DNA of 32,474 bases. It comes from an uncultured Prevotellaceae bacterium. GTDB lineage: Bacteria; Bacteroidota; Bacteroidia; Bacteroidales; Bacteroidaceae. A program made the position numbers and the translations under genes. Location of the stretch: contig CADAOD010000042.1 of assembly GCA_902789415.1 (NCBI GenBank), positions 1 through 32,474 on the forward strand. The letters are read 5' to 3'. The notes beneath the pieces are model-generated. The model was given only the letters and a program-made list of their open reading frames with translations. It had not been told where the DNA came from and ran no database searches. This document shows, piece after piece, positions 1-7,890 of this stretch; position 1 is the stretch's first letter, and every line of letters starts with the position of its first letter.

Positions 1-97
1 ACTTGGTCAATCGAGCATTTGTCCAAAAACTGGGTTACAGAACGAACCAAAACGCTTAGGAAAGTGAGCTAAAATTGGTACAACAAACTGGACACCC
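1..97 (+). mobile_element. Right end of a probable insertion sequence (transposase C-terminus plus terminal sequence)
   Basis: Frame 1 on the plus strand is open from the window edge to TAA at 70-72. It encodes 23 residues ending ERTKTLRKVS, which looks like the tail of a longer protein. After the stop come 25 bases ending ACTGGACACCC at 97. From base 98 on, the minus strand reads a good DUF262 protein; before it the same frame gives unrelated residues and a quick stop. A coding tail, a short spacer and an abrupt break in a conserved gene are the layout of an IS end. The IS family is not recognised, and the other end and any target duplication lie outside the window. Confidence 0.5.
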
Positions 98-595
98 TAG
101 TTGTTTGATAAAGGCTCGTCTGAACTTTGTAGCTTCGTGATTAGCATCAGCTTCAAAAGCTTTGCTGATATCGTTTATCCAAAGAGGGTCTTTTTCGTAC
201 CTGTTCGACCACACTTCGAATATCCTTTCCAAAGGATTGAACACGATACGAATTCTGCGTTCTTTAAATCGCTTATCCTTTACTTTTATTCCATACATGG
301 CTGCAATCAGCGAGGTTAGACGTTGCTGTCCATCGATAACCAGATCTTCCGAACGTTTATAATTCTTCTCGTTCAGTCCTATCTGCTTCACATTTTCATA
401 GTCCTCTGGTGCTGACCAAATCATGATATAGCCTATGGGGAATCCCTTTAACATCGAGTCAAGCAGATCTCTCACCTTGTTGTCTTTCCATACAAACGGA
501 CGCTGCAAATCAGGCAGTCCTAATTTACCCGACTTGATATCCTTCAGAAGGTCTTCCACCTCCATAGGAATGTTATCATATAATTCTTTAGCCAT
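56..595 (-). pseudogene. DUF262 (GmrSD N-terminal-like) protein, truncated by insertion
   Basis: DUF262 domains have a ParB/sulfiredoxin-like fold with a DGQQR motif and occur in nucleotide-dependent modification-dependent restriction enzymes (GmrS/BrxU type) and beside type I restriction loci. Here residues 1-166 match the family: LPDLQRPFVWK at 27-37, LKGFPIGYIMIW near 49-60 and IDGQQRLTSL at 87-96. After Leu166 (base 98) the sequence changes to GCPVCCTNF and ends at 56, so only the N-terminal domain remains where family members usually have several hundred residues. The start lies 7 bases after the hsdS stop, so it is the last gene of the hsd transcript. It is probably non-functional, although a stable N-terminal fragment is possible. 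Confidence 0.8.
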
Positions 596-602
596 ATATC
601 GA

Positions 603-1889
603 TTATCTTATTCCCTTTTCTAACATTTCATTAATCAAGTCTGTATCTTGCACCTTCAGTTCTCCAGACATCAAGCGAGGCAGGAGCGTATCGCGAAGCT
701 CTGCTAAACGACGGGATTCTTGCTGGTTTTTAGATATTATATCATGGAAACTATATACAACATTGGTATAATTCATCATTATTTCATGAGAAGGCAATAT
801 TGTTTTAAAATTAGAAATATCAGAGATAAACAAACATTGTTGTACAGCTCCGTGTGCAGAGTGTATAATTTCATTCTTCTGTGCATTCATTGCATAATAC
901 AAAAAATGCGAAGAAACCAATTCTGCATTTGGTTTGATTATTGCGACGCTTCTTTGGAATTCGAAATTGGAAGGGTTTTCATTAAGCAAGACCATTTCTC
1001 CTATAGTTCCCACCGATGACAATAATATATCACCTTTCGCTAATTTCGTTCTATTACGCAATTTTTCGAATGTCTCTTTATCAATCTTTCTCTCATTATT
1101 CCCTATTGTAATCAAGCCACCCTTGATATTCTTGCAGCTTAGCAAATAATAATCTCCGTTTGTATCATCTTTAACTGAGTTATGCACACCATCAGTAATA
1201 TTAACACATATATCTTTAAAAGCTTTTACATCCCACCCTTGTGGAATCATGCCAAGTTCAGAATCTACGAAGGGCTGGTCTTTGAAGGGTTCAAAATCAA
1301 CAAACCAAGACTTAAACAAAGCCTGTGCCTGCTGCTCCAAATTCTCATTTATCCGCCTATTCACCTCGATTTTGTCATCGAGGGCTAATAACACCCGTGC
1401 TATTGCCTTTTGAATTTTCTCTTCAGGCATATTTATAGATATTTTAGCTAAATTCTTTTGTGATAAGGTTGGAATTGCGCTTCCCACTATAATAGCTTTC
1501 AATGAAGCTTGAAATGGCTGAGATTTTAAAACATAAGACAAAAATACATTATCAACCTTTACTTTTTTTAGAACGACAAACTGAGGGTTAAGCGTCATCG
1601 GATGTTTGACCTCTCTAATTCGCGCAGTACGACCGATAGAAGATCCTGTTTTTACAAGAACGATATCATCTTTTTCCAACATAATCTCAGGCGATTCATA
1701 ATACTTCGGCCACTTTATATATGTTGGTTTCGATAAGTCAATTTCTCCAGCTACAATATTTGTAGGACTAAGGGATATAGCTCCATCTTTAGGATTATTC
1801 GTCAAATCATCAGTTGTGTATCCACGAAAGCCTATTCTGCCTACAATAGCGCAGACATCTCCCAACTTATATTCTTTCCAATCACTCAT
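603..1889 (-). CDS. hsdS: Type I restriction-modification specificity subunit HsdS
   Basis: HsdS sets the DNA target of the type I methyltransferase (M2S) and of the complete restriction complex. The 428 residues have the usual two-half layout. Target domain 1 spans about 1-155, with LVKTGSSIGRTA near 78-89 and IPTLSQKNLAKI near 139-150. A conserved central helix at about 158-200 (ALDDKIEVNRRINENLEQQAQALFK region) is followed by target domain 2 from about 218 (IPQGWDVK). A second helix ends in SRRLAELRDTLLPRLMSGEL near 390-410. The helices set the spacing between the two half-sites. The start is 10 bases after the stop of the upstream membrane protein. The target sequence cannot be predicted by eye, and no split or inverted extra hsdS copy is visible. 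Confidence 0.95.
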   Translation of the reverse strand: MSDWKEYKLGDVCAIVGRIGFRGYTTDDLTNNPKDGAISLSPTNIVAGEIDLSKPTYIKWPKYYESPEIMLEKDDIVLVKTGSSIGRTARIREVKHPMTLNPQFVVLKKVKVDNVFLSYVLKSQPFQASLKAIIVGSAIPTLSQKNLAKISINMPEEKIQKAIARVLLALDDKIEVNRRINENLEQQAQALFKSWFVDFEPFKDQPFVDSELGMIPQGWDVKAFKDICVNITDGVHNSVKDDTNGDYYLLSCKNIKGGLITIGNNERKIDKETFEKLRNRTKLAKGDILLSSVGTIGEMVLLNENPSNFEFQRSVAIIKPNAELVSSHFLYYAMNAQKNEIIHSAHGAVQQCLFISDISNFKTILPSHEIMMNYTNVVYSFHDIISKNQQESRRLAELRDTLLPRLMSGELKVQDTDLINEMLEKGIR

Positions 1890-1899
1890 ATATGATATT

Positions 1900-3393
1900 T
1901 TATTTGTTCATTTGTTGTTGATCTCTCTTTTTACGCAAATATTTTAGTATACGATATCGAATACTTCTTCGGGCTATTTTTGCTAAATTTGCGATATCTT
2001 TTATTATTTTCTTTAGCTGAAATTTAATATCCCTCCAATAAATACCTTTCTTATATAAGAGATACATTACTATAGTAACGAGACTAACATATAAGACGGA
2101 TATGAATACTGTTAAAAACTTTATCATTCTTATGTCCCAAATGTTTATATTGATAAAACTATCTTGCATAGACTTCGCTAGTAAATAGGCAATCAATAAT
2201 AAGAAAGTCCACAAAATAATTTCTCCAATGGGAACCCATAGCAATACAATTTTTCTCTTAATAGAAAAAGTGAATTTATTCTTCAATTTATATCTCTTAT
2301 ATTTTTTTCTCCCATAAAAATAAATAGAAGTTGCTGAAAGAGATAATAGAGCCGTTAATAAAGTTGTTAATATCAGTGATCTTACTAATTGCAAATTTGA
2401 TAGTGTTGGCAATTTTATATGGTAATGTTTAAAATCATCTACTTTGCCTTCTTTTTTATTAAAATGGGTTACCTCAAAAGACCTTGAGGTAACGTTGTTA
2501 CTGACAACGTCCATTGAAGACACCTCTATTGGTATATCGAAATACATTCCTAACTGTCCAACAGGAATATCTGATTTAATAGTGATTTCAAAATTGCATT
2601 GCGTCAGGTCTGCTGCACTAAAAAAATTAAGTGTATTAATTGTCTTGGTATAATTTAAAGACTGAAGATACAAGGTTTTAGTTTCATCCTCACCATAATA
2701 TGTAATATATCTTGTTTTTAGATATTTATCATAATCATAGCCAACCTTCAGGTTATCGTAATTCATTACACCTTTCGCAGATATGTAATTGAATTGTTCA
2801 TCGCCAGAAAGAGCAGCTGATTCACCTTCACTGTAGTTCTCCTCATAAACTTTAAATGGCAGGATGCTTGGTATCGTATTGGAATAAAAATCTATATCAT
2901 AACAATGTTTAATATTGGTTTGATTCTTTACGATGTCCACCGTATCAGCATTAAGATATAGTCTTGTTGAGTCATTCTCACCGTTAGCAAATGCACAATA
3001 AGTACGGAATCCACTTTTTACTACGTCATTTATAACATTTAAAAAAGGATCATTATAATTAAACTTATCCTTCGAAAAAGAGTTCATAATAACGAGATAT
3101 TTTAAAGAATCTCGTGAATATTCATTTTGAAGGACAATAGTGTCACCATTTAGTGTAAAGCTGTTTGTTTTTGGTTCAAAGCACCCCTTATACCCTTTGA
3201 CTGATATATAATTTCTGAATGTTGCAACTTGATATGATTTGTAATAAAAAAACAAGACGCCAATAGTTAGAATTACAAACAACGCGCACTTTGTAATGCT
3301 TGCGTGAGCCGTTTTCCTTTCAATCTCCTTTGTCGAAGATTTCCAAAAACCAATCGCCACTATTAGAGCTATAAAGATATTGATTATATACAT
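1900..3393 (-). CDS. Membrane protein of unknown function inside the hsd operon
   Basis: I do not recognise this 497-residue protein. Hydrophobic segments lie at about 3-17, 36-51, 337-360, 383-405 and 426-447. The long stretch 55-335 is polar, rich in Asn, Asp and Tyr, with few long hydrophobic runs, and is probably extracytoplasmic and beta-rich. The tail 448-497 is strongly basic (RRSIRYRILKYLRKKR) and probably cytoplasmic. No enzyme motif is visible. It lies between hsdM (142 bases upstream) and hsdS (10 bases downstream), so it is very likely transcribed with hsdS. The gene is very AT-rich, like its neighbours and unlike the core genes further right. It could be a cargo gene, a membrane-linked defence component, or an unrelated gene inserted in the operon. 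Confidence 0.75.
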   Translation of the reverse strand: MYIINIFIALIVAIGFWKSSTKEIERKTAHASITKCALFVILTIGVLFFYYKSYQVATFRNYISVKGYKGCFEPKTNSFTLNGDTIVLQNEYSRDSLKYLVIMNSFSKDKFNYNDPFLNVINDVVKSGFRTYCAFANGENDSTRLYLNADTVDIVKNQTNIKHCYDIDFYSNTIPSILPFKVYEENYSEGESAALSGDEQFNYISAKGVMNYDNLKVGYDYDKYLKTRYITYYGEDETKTLYLQSLNYTKTINTLNFFSAADLTQCNFEITIKSDIPVGQLGMYFDIPIEVSSMDVVSNNVTSRSFEVTHFNKKEGKVDDFKHYHIKLPTLSNLQLVRSLILTTLLTALLSLSATSIYFYGRKKYKRYKLKNKFTFSIKRKIVLLWVPIGEIILWTFLLLIAYLLAKSMQDSFININIWDIRMIKFLTVFISVLYVSLVTIVMYLLYKKGIYWRDIKFQLKKIIKDIANLAKIARRSIRYRILKYLRKKRDQQQMNK

Positions 3394-3432
3394 CTTGTAA
3401 GCTTTATAATATGTTATAATGTAAATACAAAG

Positions 3433-3446
3433 ACCTCAATTGAGGT
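3433..3446. promoter_or_regulatory. 14-bp perfect palindrome upstream of the membrane-protein gene
   Basis: ACCTCAATTGAGGT is a perfect palindrome in the 142-base gap between hsdM and the membrane-protein gene. It overlaps a weak minus-strand -7-like sequence GGTCTTTG (bases 3435-3428), which has the TTTG but lacks the TA. An operator on an internal promoter is a possible reading. No poly-T tract follows it, so a terminator is unlikely. The rest of 3394-3535 is AT-rich with no gene. Confidence 0.35.
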
Positions 3447-3535
3447 AGAAGGACGTTGCATAGAGTTGTTTGCCTATTAGCTGATTTATTACAATTCATA
3501 ATTACTGTATTCAAAATAAACTTTATATATATCGA

Positions 3536-5047
3536 TTATATTTCAAAGCCAATACTACCCAACTGTTTCTTTATCACAGCCTCTAAACGATGGCTCTCAG
3601 CAAACAGACCTTTTAACTCTGTGGTTAAACGCTTCATCTTATCCTCGAATGGCTCGCCATCATCCTCCTGCTCAGCTATGCCAACATAGCGACCTGGGGT
3701 TAGGATATAATCCTGAGCCTTAATATCTTCAAGTGATTTAACGGCACAGAAGCCAGCTTCGTCTTCGAGCGTTCCCTGGCGATAGGCGTCAAACGTTTCA
3801 GCAATCTTCTTGATGTCCTTCTCCTCATCCAGCTCTCGTACAGCACGAGTTACCATAGTACCCATTTCGCGAGCATCTATAAACAGCACCTTACCTTTTT
3901 GTGCTTTATTGCGAGAAAGGAACCAGAGCGACACAGGGATACCTGTATTATAGAAAAGCTGAGACGGCAGCGCAACAATACCCTCTACCAAATCATCCTC
4001 GATAATACGCTGGCGAATAGTACCTTCGCCACCACTCTGCGAACTGAGGGCACCATTAGCAAGCACGAGGCCTATACGACCAACAGGTGACAAGTGATGA
4101 ATCATGTGCTGCATCCAAGCAAAGTCGGCGTTACCTGATGGTGGCAAACCATACACCCAGCGCTTGTCGTTCTGCAGTTTGTCAGCTCCCCAATCACTCA
4201 GGTTAAAAGGTGGGTTAGCCATGATGAAATCAGCTTTCAGCGTAGGATGCTGATCGCTGAAGAAGGTATCGGCATACGAAGAGCCAAGATTGGCATCCAA
4301 ACCACGGATAGCCACATTCATCTTTGCCATTTTCCACGTGGTAGAGTTCAGCTCCTGACCATAGATACTAATACCTGAAAGCGATTTCTGATGATTAGCC
4401 AAGAACTTCGCGCTCTGCACAAACATACCACCAGAACCACAGCAAGGGTCATAAACACGACCTTCGTAAGGCTGCAGCACTTCTACTATTGTGCGCACAA
4501 TACAGCTTGGGGTATAAAATTCACCAGCATTCTTTCCTTCGAGTGATGCAAACTTCTGCAAGCAGTATTCATATACACGCCCTAACAAATCCTTTTCTTC
4601 GCCAGCAGCATGCATCTGTATATTGGTGAACAAATCTACGACATCACCCAAACGACGTTTGTCAAGCTCTGGTCGGGCATATCCACCAGGTAGTACACCT
4701 TTTAATGATAAGTTTTCATCCTCAATAGCGTGCAGAGCCTTGTCGATAACCATACCTATCTCCGGCGTATGAGCTGCCTCCTGAATCACACTCCATCGAG
4801 CCTCGGCTGGCACGAAGAAGATTCTTTCAGCCTCGTACTCATCTTTATCCTCAGGATCAGCCCATTCATCCTCCTGCAATTCCTTGAACTTAGCATCAAA
4901 TTTATCGCTGATATATTTTAGGAATATCAATCCCAAAACTACACTCTTATATTCAGCAGCATCCAAGTTGCCACGCAACTTATCAGCCGCTCTCCAAATA
5001 GTTTCCTCGAATCCTATCGAGGTTTTATCTTCTTTCTTCTTTGCCAT
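3536..5047 (-). CDS. hsdM: Type I restriction-modification DNA methyltransferase HsdM (adenine-N6)
   Basis: HsdM transfers a methyl group from S-adenosylmethionine to adenine N6 at the site chosen by HsdS. The 503 residues show the N-terminal helical domain (IWRAADKLRGNLDAAEYK, residues 17-34), the GEFYTP element at 175-180, the SAM-binding motif YDPCCGSGGMF at 199-209 and the catalytic motif NPPF at 278-281. The length is normal for the family. ATG is preceded by 46 bases after the BspA-like stop; no clear TAnnTTTG promoter was seen there. The order hsdM, membrane protein, hsdS, DUF262 runs on the minus strand. No hsdR is present; it may lie beyond the inserted element at the left edge. Confidence 0.97.
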   Translation of the reverse strand: MAKKKEDKTSIGFEETIWRAADKLRGNLDAAEYKSVVLGLIFLKYISDKFDAKFKELQEDEWADPEDKDEYEAERIFFVPAEARWSVIQEAAHTPEIGMVIDKALHAIEDENLSLKGVLPGGYARPELDKRRLGDVVDLFTNIQMHAAGEEKDLLGRVYEYCLQKFASLEGKNAGEFYTPSCIVRTIVEVLQPYEGRVYDPCCGSGGMFVQSAKFLANHQKSLSGISIYGQELNSTTWKMAKMNVAIRGLDANLGSSYADTFFSDQHPTLKADFIMANPPFNLSDWGADKLQNDKRWVYGLPPSGNADFAWMQHMIHHLSPVGRIGLVLANGALSSQSGGEGTIRQRIIEDDLVEGIVALPSQLFYNTGIPVSLWFLSRNKAQKGKVLFIDAREMGTMVTRAVRELDEEKDIKKIAETFDAYRQGTLEDEAGFCAVKSLEDIKAQDYILTPGRYVGIAEQEDDGEPFEDKMKRLTTELKGLFAESHRLEAVIKKQLGSIGFEI

Positions 5048-5093
5048 ATGCAGTTAAATTCTATCTAAGTAATATTCTGTTGCCATAATAGCT

Positions 5094-6824
5094 TTATTTC
5101 ATTAATACCTTTACTGATTTTTCACCCATTTTTACGATAACTGTGCTACCTGTCTGGGCGTTTGTGTTCAGGACTGCAGCACCATTGCGGCTGATAGTTG
5201 CAGCCTCTTCAACGCCATTCAGGGAGTAAGCACTCACTCGCATGCCGTCTTCAACGCCATTGATAGTGATTATTCCACCATTATTTTGTATCAGAACAGC
5301 TCTGGCATTCACATTTGCCACACCATTAGTAATACCTTCGGTCTTTGGTTCTGCATCAATCCAGCATAGAGTGGCTGTTACCACTTCAGAATTCTCAAAT
5401 CCTGCTTTGGTTGCATAAACGCTGATATTGTAAGTTGCTGAGAGAGTTATTTCTGAACTGTAGTGTTTCTTGATATCTGCATCTGCAATGTCTGTTACAT
5501 ACTCCACACCCTCTGTTGCGCAAGCCATCTTTAGCTCTCCATTCTCATAGCTGATTGTTGGAGTTTCGCATTTTTGGGTAGTAGGCGTTTCGCCACTTAA
5601 TGCAACAACATTTCCAAAACTCTTCCATGGGTCAATAGCTTTGTAAGCGTTGACTGATTCAGAAGGTACATAAAGTGTTGCATATTCTGTGTATGAATCT
5701 TTAAATGCATCGATAACCGTGTTGGGAACACTATCAGCATAGCAATATACGTCTTTAAGATTGACACACTTTTCGAATGCACATTCGCCGATGCCTTCAA
5801 TACCATTACCAATGGTGACAGTTTTTAGGTTAGAACAATTCTGAAACGCACGCATTCCTATACCCGTCACGCTATTGGGAATAGTTACGGTCGTGAGGCT
5901 TGAGCATCCTGCAAACGTCCACCAATCTATACCCGTCAGACTATTGGGAATAGTTACGGTCGTAAGGCTTGAGCATCCTGAAAAAGCCGCAATCCCCACA
6001 TTCTTAACACTATTTGGAATATTAACAGTCGTTAGACTTGAACATTTACTAAAACTTTCCGATTCAATACTCGTCACACTATTAGGAATGGTAACGGATT
6101 TAAGGCTGGAACACCCCAAAAATGCCCAAGATCTAATATGCGTTACACCATTGGGAATTGTAACGGAGGTAAGAGCAGAGCATTCTTCAAACAAATACTT
6201 TTCAATTAATGTCACACTATTGGATATATTGATGGAAGCTAGACTCTTACAAGCACGGAAAGCTCCTTCTCCTATGCTCATAACACTATTGGGAATGGTA
6301 ATAGAGGTAAGGGCAGAACATTCTTCAAACGCTGATACTCCAATGCTTGTTACACTATTGGGAATCGTAATAGAAGAAAGGCTTTCGCAGTTTTGGAAAA
6401 CACTTTGTCCAATGCTTGTCACACCACTAGGTATGTTGATTGAAGTAAGGCTGGTACAATATTGAAACACTCTTTTACCTATACTTGTTACGCTATTGGG
6501 AATAGTGACAGAGGTAAGCCCGGAGCAATTAGAAAATGCAAAATCCACAATTCTAGATATACTATTTGGGATACTTATAGAGATAAGTTCAGAGCTTCCT
6601 GCGAAAGCAGAAGAGCCTATGCTAGTTACGCTATAAGTGACATTATTGTAATTAACTGATTCGGGAATTACAACACTTCCTGTGTACTTATTTGGATTTT
6701 TAGTTACTTCAGCGAAATTACCTTTCTCAATCAAATTATAATAGATACCATTGATTTCAACAGGATCTGCCCAAAGCATGATGGGAACGATAGCGAACAA
6801 CAAAAATAGAATTGATTTTTTCAT
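5094..6824 (-). CDS. BspA-like leucine-rich-repeat surface protein
   Basis: The preferred start is the ATG at 6824 (MKKSILFLLFAIVPIMLWA, a clear signal peptide); an in-frame ATG five codons upstream (6839) lacks the basic start. The mature protein has about 12 repeats of 23 residues with the pattern LTSVTIPNSVTSIG..AF..C (residues about 65-360), the LRR_5 type of BspA. A chitobiase C-terminal-like segment follows near 418-490. The last ~70 residues (GIITINGVEDGMRVSAYSLNG ... VIVKMGEKSVKVLMK) resemble type IX secretion sorting domains of Prevotella proteins. Export and anchoring at the cell surface is the likely fate; BspA proteins bind host proteins or other cells, but the ligand is unknown. 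It starts 33 bases downstream of the small lipoprotein gene and is probably cotranscribed with it. Confidence 0.9.
   Translation of the reverse strand: MKKSILFLLFAIVPIMLWADPVEINGIYYNLIEKGNFAEVTKNPNKYTGSVVIPESVNYNNVTYSVTSIGSSAFAGSSELISISIPNSISRIVDFAFSNCSGLTSVTIPNSVTSIGKRVFQYCTSLTSINIPSGVTSIGQSVFQNCESLSSITIPNSVTSIGVSAFEECSALTSITIPNSVMSIGEGAFRACKSLASINISNSVTLIEKYLFEECSALTSVTIPNGVTHIRSWAFLGCSSLKSVTIPNSVTSIESESFSKCSSLTTVNIPNSVKNVGIAAFSGCSSLTTVTIPNSLTGIDWWTFAGCSSLTTVTIPNSVTGIGMRAFQNCSNLKTVTIGNGIEGIGECAFEKCVNLKDVYCYADSVPNTVIDAFKDSYTEYATLYVPSESVNAYKAIDPWKSFGNVVALSGETPTTQKCETPTISYENGELKMACATEGVEYVTDIADADIKKHYSSEITLSATYNISVYATKAGFENSEVVTATLCWIDAEPKTEGITNGVANVNARAVLIQNNGGIITINGVEDGMRVSAYSLNGVEEAATISRNGAAVLNTNAQTGSTVIVKMGEKSVKVLMK
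5745..6632 (-). repeat. Tandem 69-bp coding repeats of the leucine-rich protein
   Basis: Each unit encodes 23 residues, and several neighbouring units differ by only a few bases (for example around 5870-5990, where the phrase GGGAATAGTTACGGTCGT recurs). Such repeats can gain or lose units by recombination, and this is a likely site of length variation between strains or of assembly error. Confidence 0.8.
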
Positions 6825-6857
6825 AACTGTATAGTCCATTTAATTAAAAATTTAAAA

Positions 6858-7160
6858 TTAAAAATTATACTCTATCTCCCCATTCCATGCGGTGTTGATG
6901 GTGATGTGGAAGGTGATGTTGGCGCCGTGGGCGGCGCTTTTGATGTTCTCGATGATTTCGGGCCAGAGCGGGTCGGCTTGGGATGCGGGGTTCTGGCTGG
7001 CGTAGGTTTCTACCTTGGTGGCGAAACGCTGGATGCTGTCGGGCGATACACTACCAAGCGCACTCGACTCGGCATGGAGTAGCTCCATTTCGGTAGTTGA
7101 CTGGAGTGACTCCTGGCTGCAACCAGCACCAACCAACAGCATGATGCCAAACAGCAACAC
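6858..7160 (-). CDS. Small putative lipoprotein
   Basis: A 100-residue protein from a GTG start, with hydrophobic segment LLFGIMLLVGAGC and lipobox Cys14, so lipid-anchored export is likely. The rest (SPDSIQRFATKVETYASQNP ... EIIENIKSAAHGANITFHITINTAWNGEIEYNF) has no motif I recognise. The start is uncertain. The frame stays open upstream through about 100 bases encoding a basic stretch (INKKIRKSEVIF...HRALAPCGRA) but with no ATG, GTG or TTG, only ATT. The short GTG form lacks the usual basic start of a signal peptide. The GGGCTAAAGCCC palindrome (7181-7192) lies just upstream. It is the first gene after the minus-strand promoter at 7346-7377. Confidence 0.6.
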   Translation of the reverse strand: MLLFGIMLLVGAGCSQESLQSTTEMELLHAESSALGSVSPDSIQRFATKVETYASQNPASQADPLWPEIIENIKSAAHGANITFHITINTAWNGEIEYNF

Positions 7161-7180
7161 ACAAATAGCCCTGCCACAGG

Positions 7181-7192
7181 GGGCTAAAGCCC
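7181..7192. repeat. Short GC-rich palindrome, copy 1
   Basis: GGGCTAAAGCCC: stem GGGCT/AGCCC with a two-base centre. Similar GC-rich palindromes occur at 10085-10098 and 10233-10247. Confidence 0.4.
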
Positions 7193-7345
7193 GATGCAGC
7201 AGGGAAAATATAACCTCGCTTTTGCGAATCTTCTTGTTAATGTATGTTAAATCGGGGGGGTGATTTTTTGAATCATCCTCAGTGCTAATGCGCTATGTGT
7301 TGATGTCGTTATAGTCATTCGTTATATTGATTGCCAATTTGCCTG

Positions 7346-7377
7346 CAAAGATAAAGCAAATATTTGTAAGCGCCAAA
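7346..7377 (-). promoter_or_regulatory. Minus-strand promoter for the lipoprotein/BspA genes
   Basis: On the minus strand, TTTG (7377-7374) is followed after exactly 20 bases by TATCTTTG (7353-7346), a full match to the Bacteroidota consensus. Transcription would start near 7339, giving a leader of about 180 bases before the GTG at 7160. Confidence 0.75.
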
Positions 7378-7404
7378 GTTAAAACTGAAAAAATGCATAA
7401 AATA

Positions 7405-7436
7405 TTTGGAAGACTAAAGAATACCTCATATCTTTG
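7405..7436 (+). promoter_or_regulatory. umuDC promoter
   Basis: TTTG (7405-7408), 20 bases, then TATCTTTG (7429-7436). Transcription would start near 7443, only about ten bases before the umuD ATG at 7453. The very short leader supports that ATG over upstream in-frame ones. The -33 boxes of this and the minus-strand promoter are 27 bases apart, back to back. Confidence 0.8.
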
Positions 7437-7452
7437 CACTCAAAAAACGAGA

Positions 7453-7890
7453 ATGGGAAATATCAAGATAATAAAAGGTACGTTTGAAACCCAACTGCCG
7501 CTGGAGCATGCTGGCATAAAGGCGGGGTTCCCATCGCCTGCGGGTGACTATCAGCACGAGACGCTTGACTTTAATCGTGACTTTATCCGACATCCCGAGG
7601 CTACATTCTATGGGGATGTGGAAGGCGACTCGATGAAAGATGCTGGCATATTTGATGGCGACAGAGTGATTATAGATAAAGCTGTGGAAGCTCACCATGG
7701 CAGTATAGTAGTAGCTTTTTGGAATGGAGAGTTCACCATGAAATATCTGGATTTAACCCACAAGAAAGATGGTTATATAGAGCTAAAACCAGCTAATGAA
7801 GCCTACCCTACTTTTAAGGTTGAAGCTGGAGATAATTTTGAAGTATGGGGTGTGGTGATTCACATGATAAGAACCTTTGAAAAACTATAA
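7453..7890 (+). CDS. umuD: UmuD-like S24 peptidase, DNA polymerase V accessory subunit
   Basis: UmuD cleaves itself when stimulated by RecA filaments, and the product UmuD' joins UmuC to form the translesion polymerase Pol V. From the ATG at 7453 the protein has 145 residues. It carries the cleavage site Ala24-Gly25 before FPSPAGDY, the nucleophile Ser60 in GDSM and the general base Lys97 in FTMKYL; these three positions are the same as in E. coli UmuD. An in-frame ATG further upstream (7327) would place the start before the promoter, so it is rejected. The stop overlaps the umuC start (TAATG). No recognisable SOS box was seen around the promoter; control by a different repressor is possible. 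Confidence 0.95.
   Translation: MGNIKIIKGTFETQLPLEHAGIKAGFPSPAGDYQHETLDFNRDFIRHPEATFYGDVEGDSMKDAGIFDGDRVIIDKAVEAHHGSIVVAFWNGEFTMKYLDLTHKKDGYIELKPANEAYPTFKVEAGDNFEVWGVVIHMIRTFEKL

Noticed and set aside
5745-6632. CRISPR-like array
   Set aside because: The 69-bp repeats are contiguous coding leucine-rich units without unique spacers, and no cas genes are present.
7327-7452. Longer N-terminus of UmuD from the ATG at 7327
   Set aside because: The consensus promoter lies at 7405-7436, downstream of that ATG, and the shorter form puts the cleavage site and catalytic residues at the E. coli positions.
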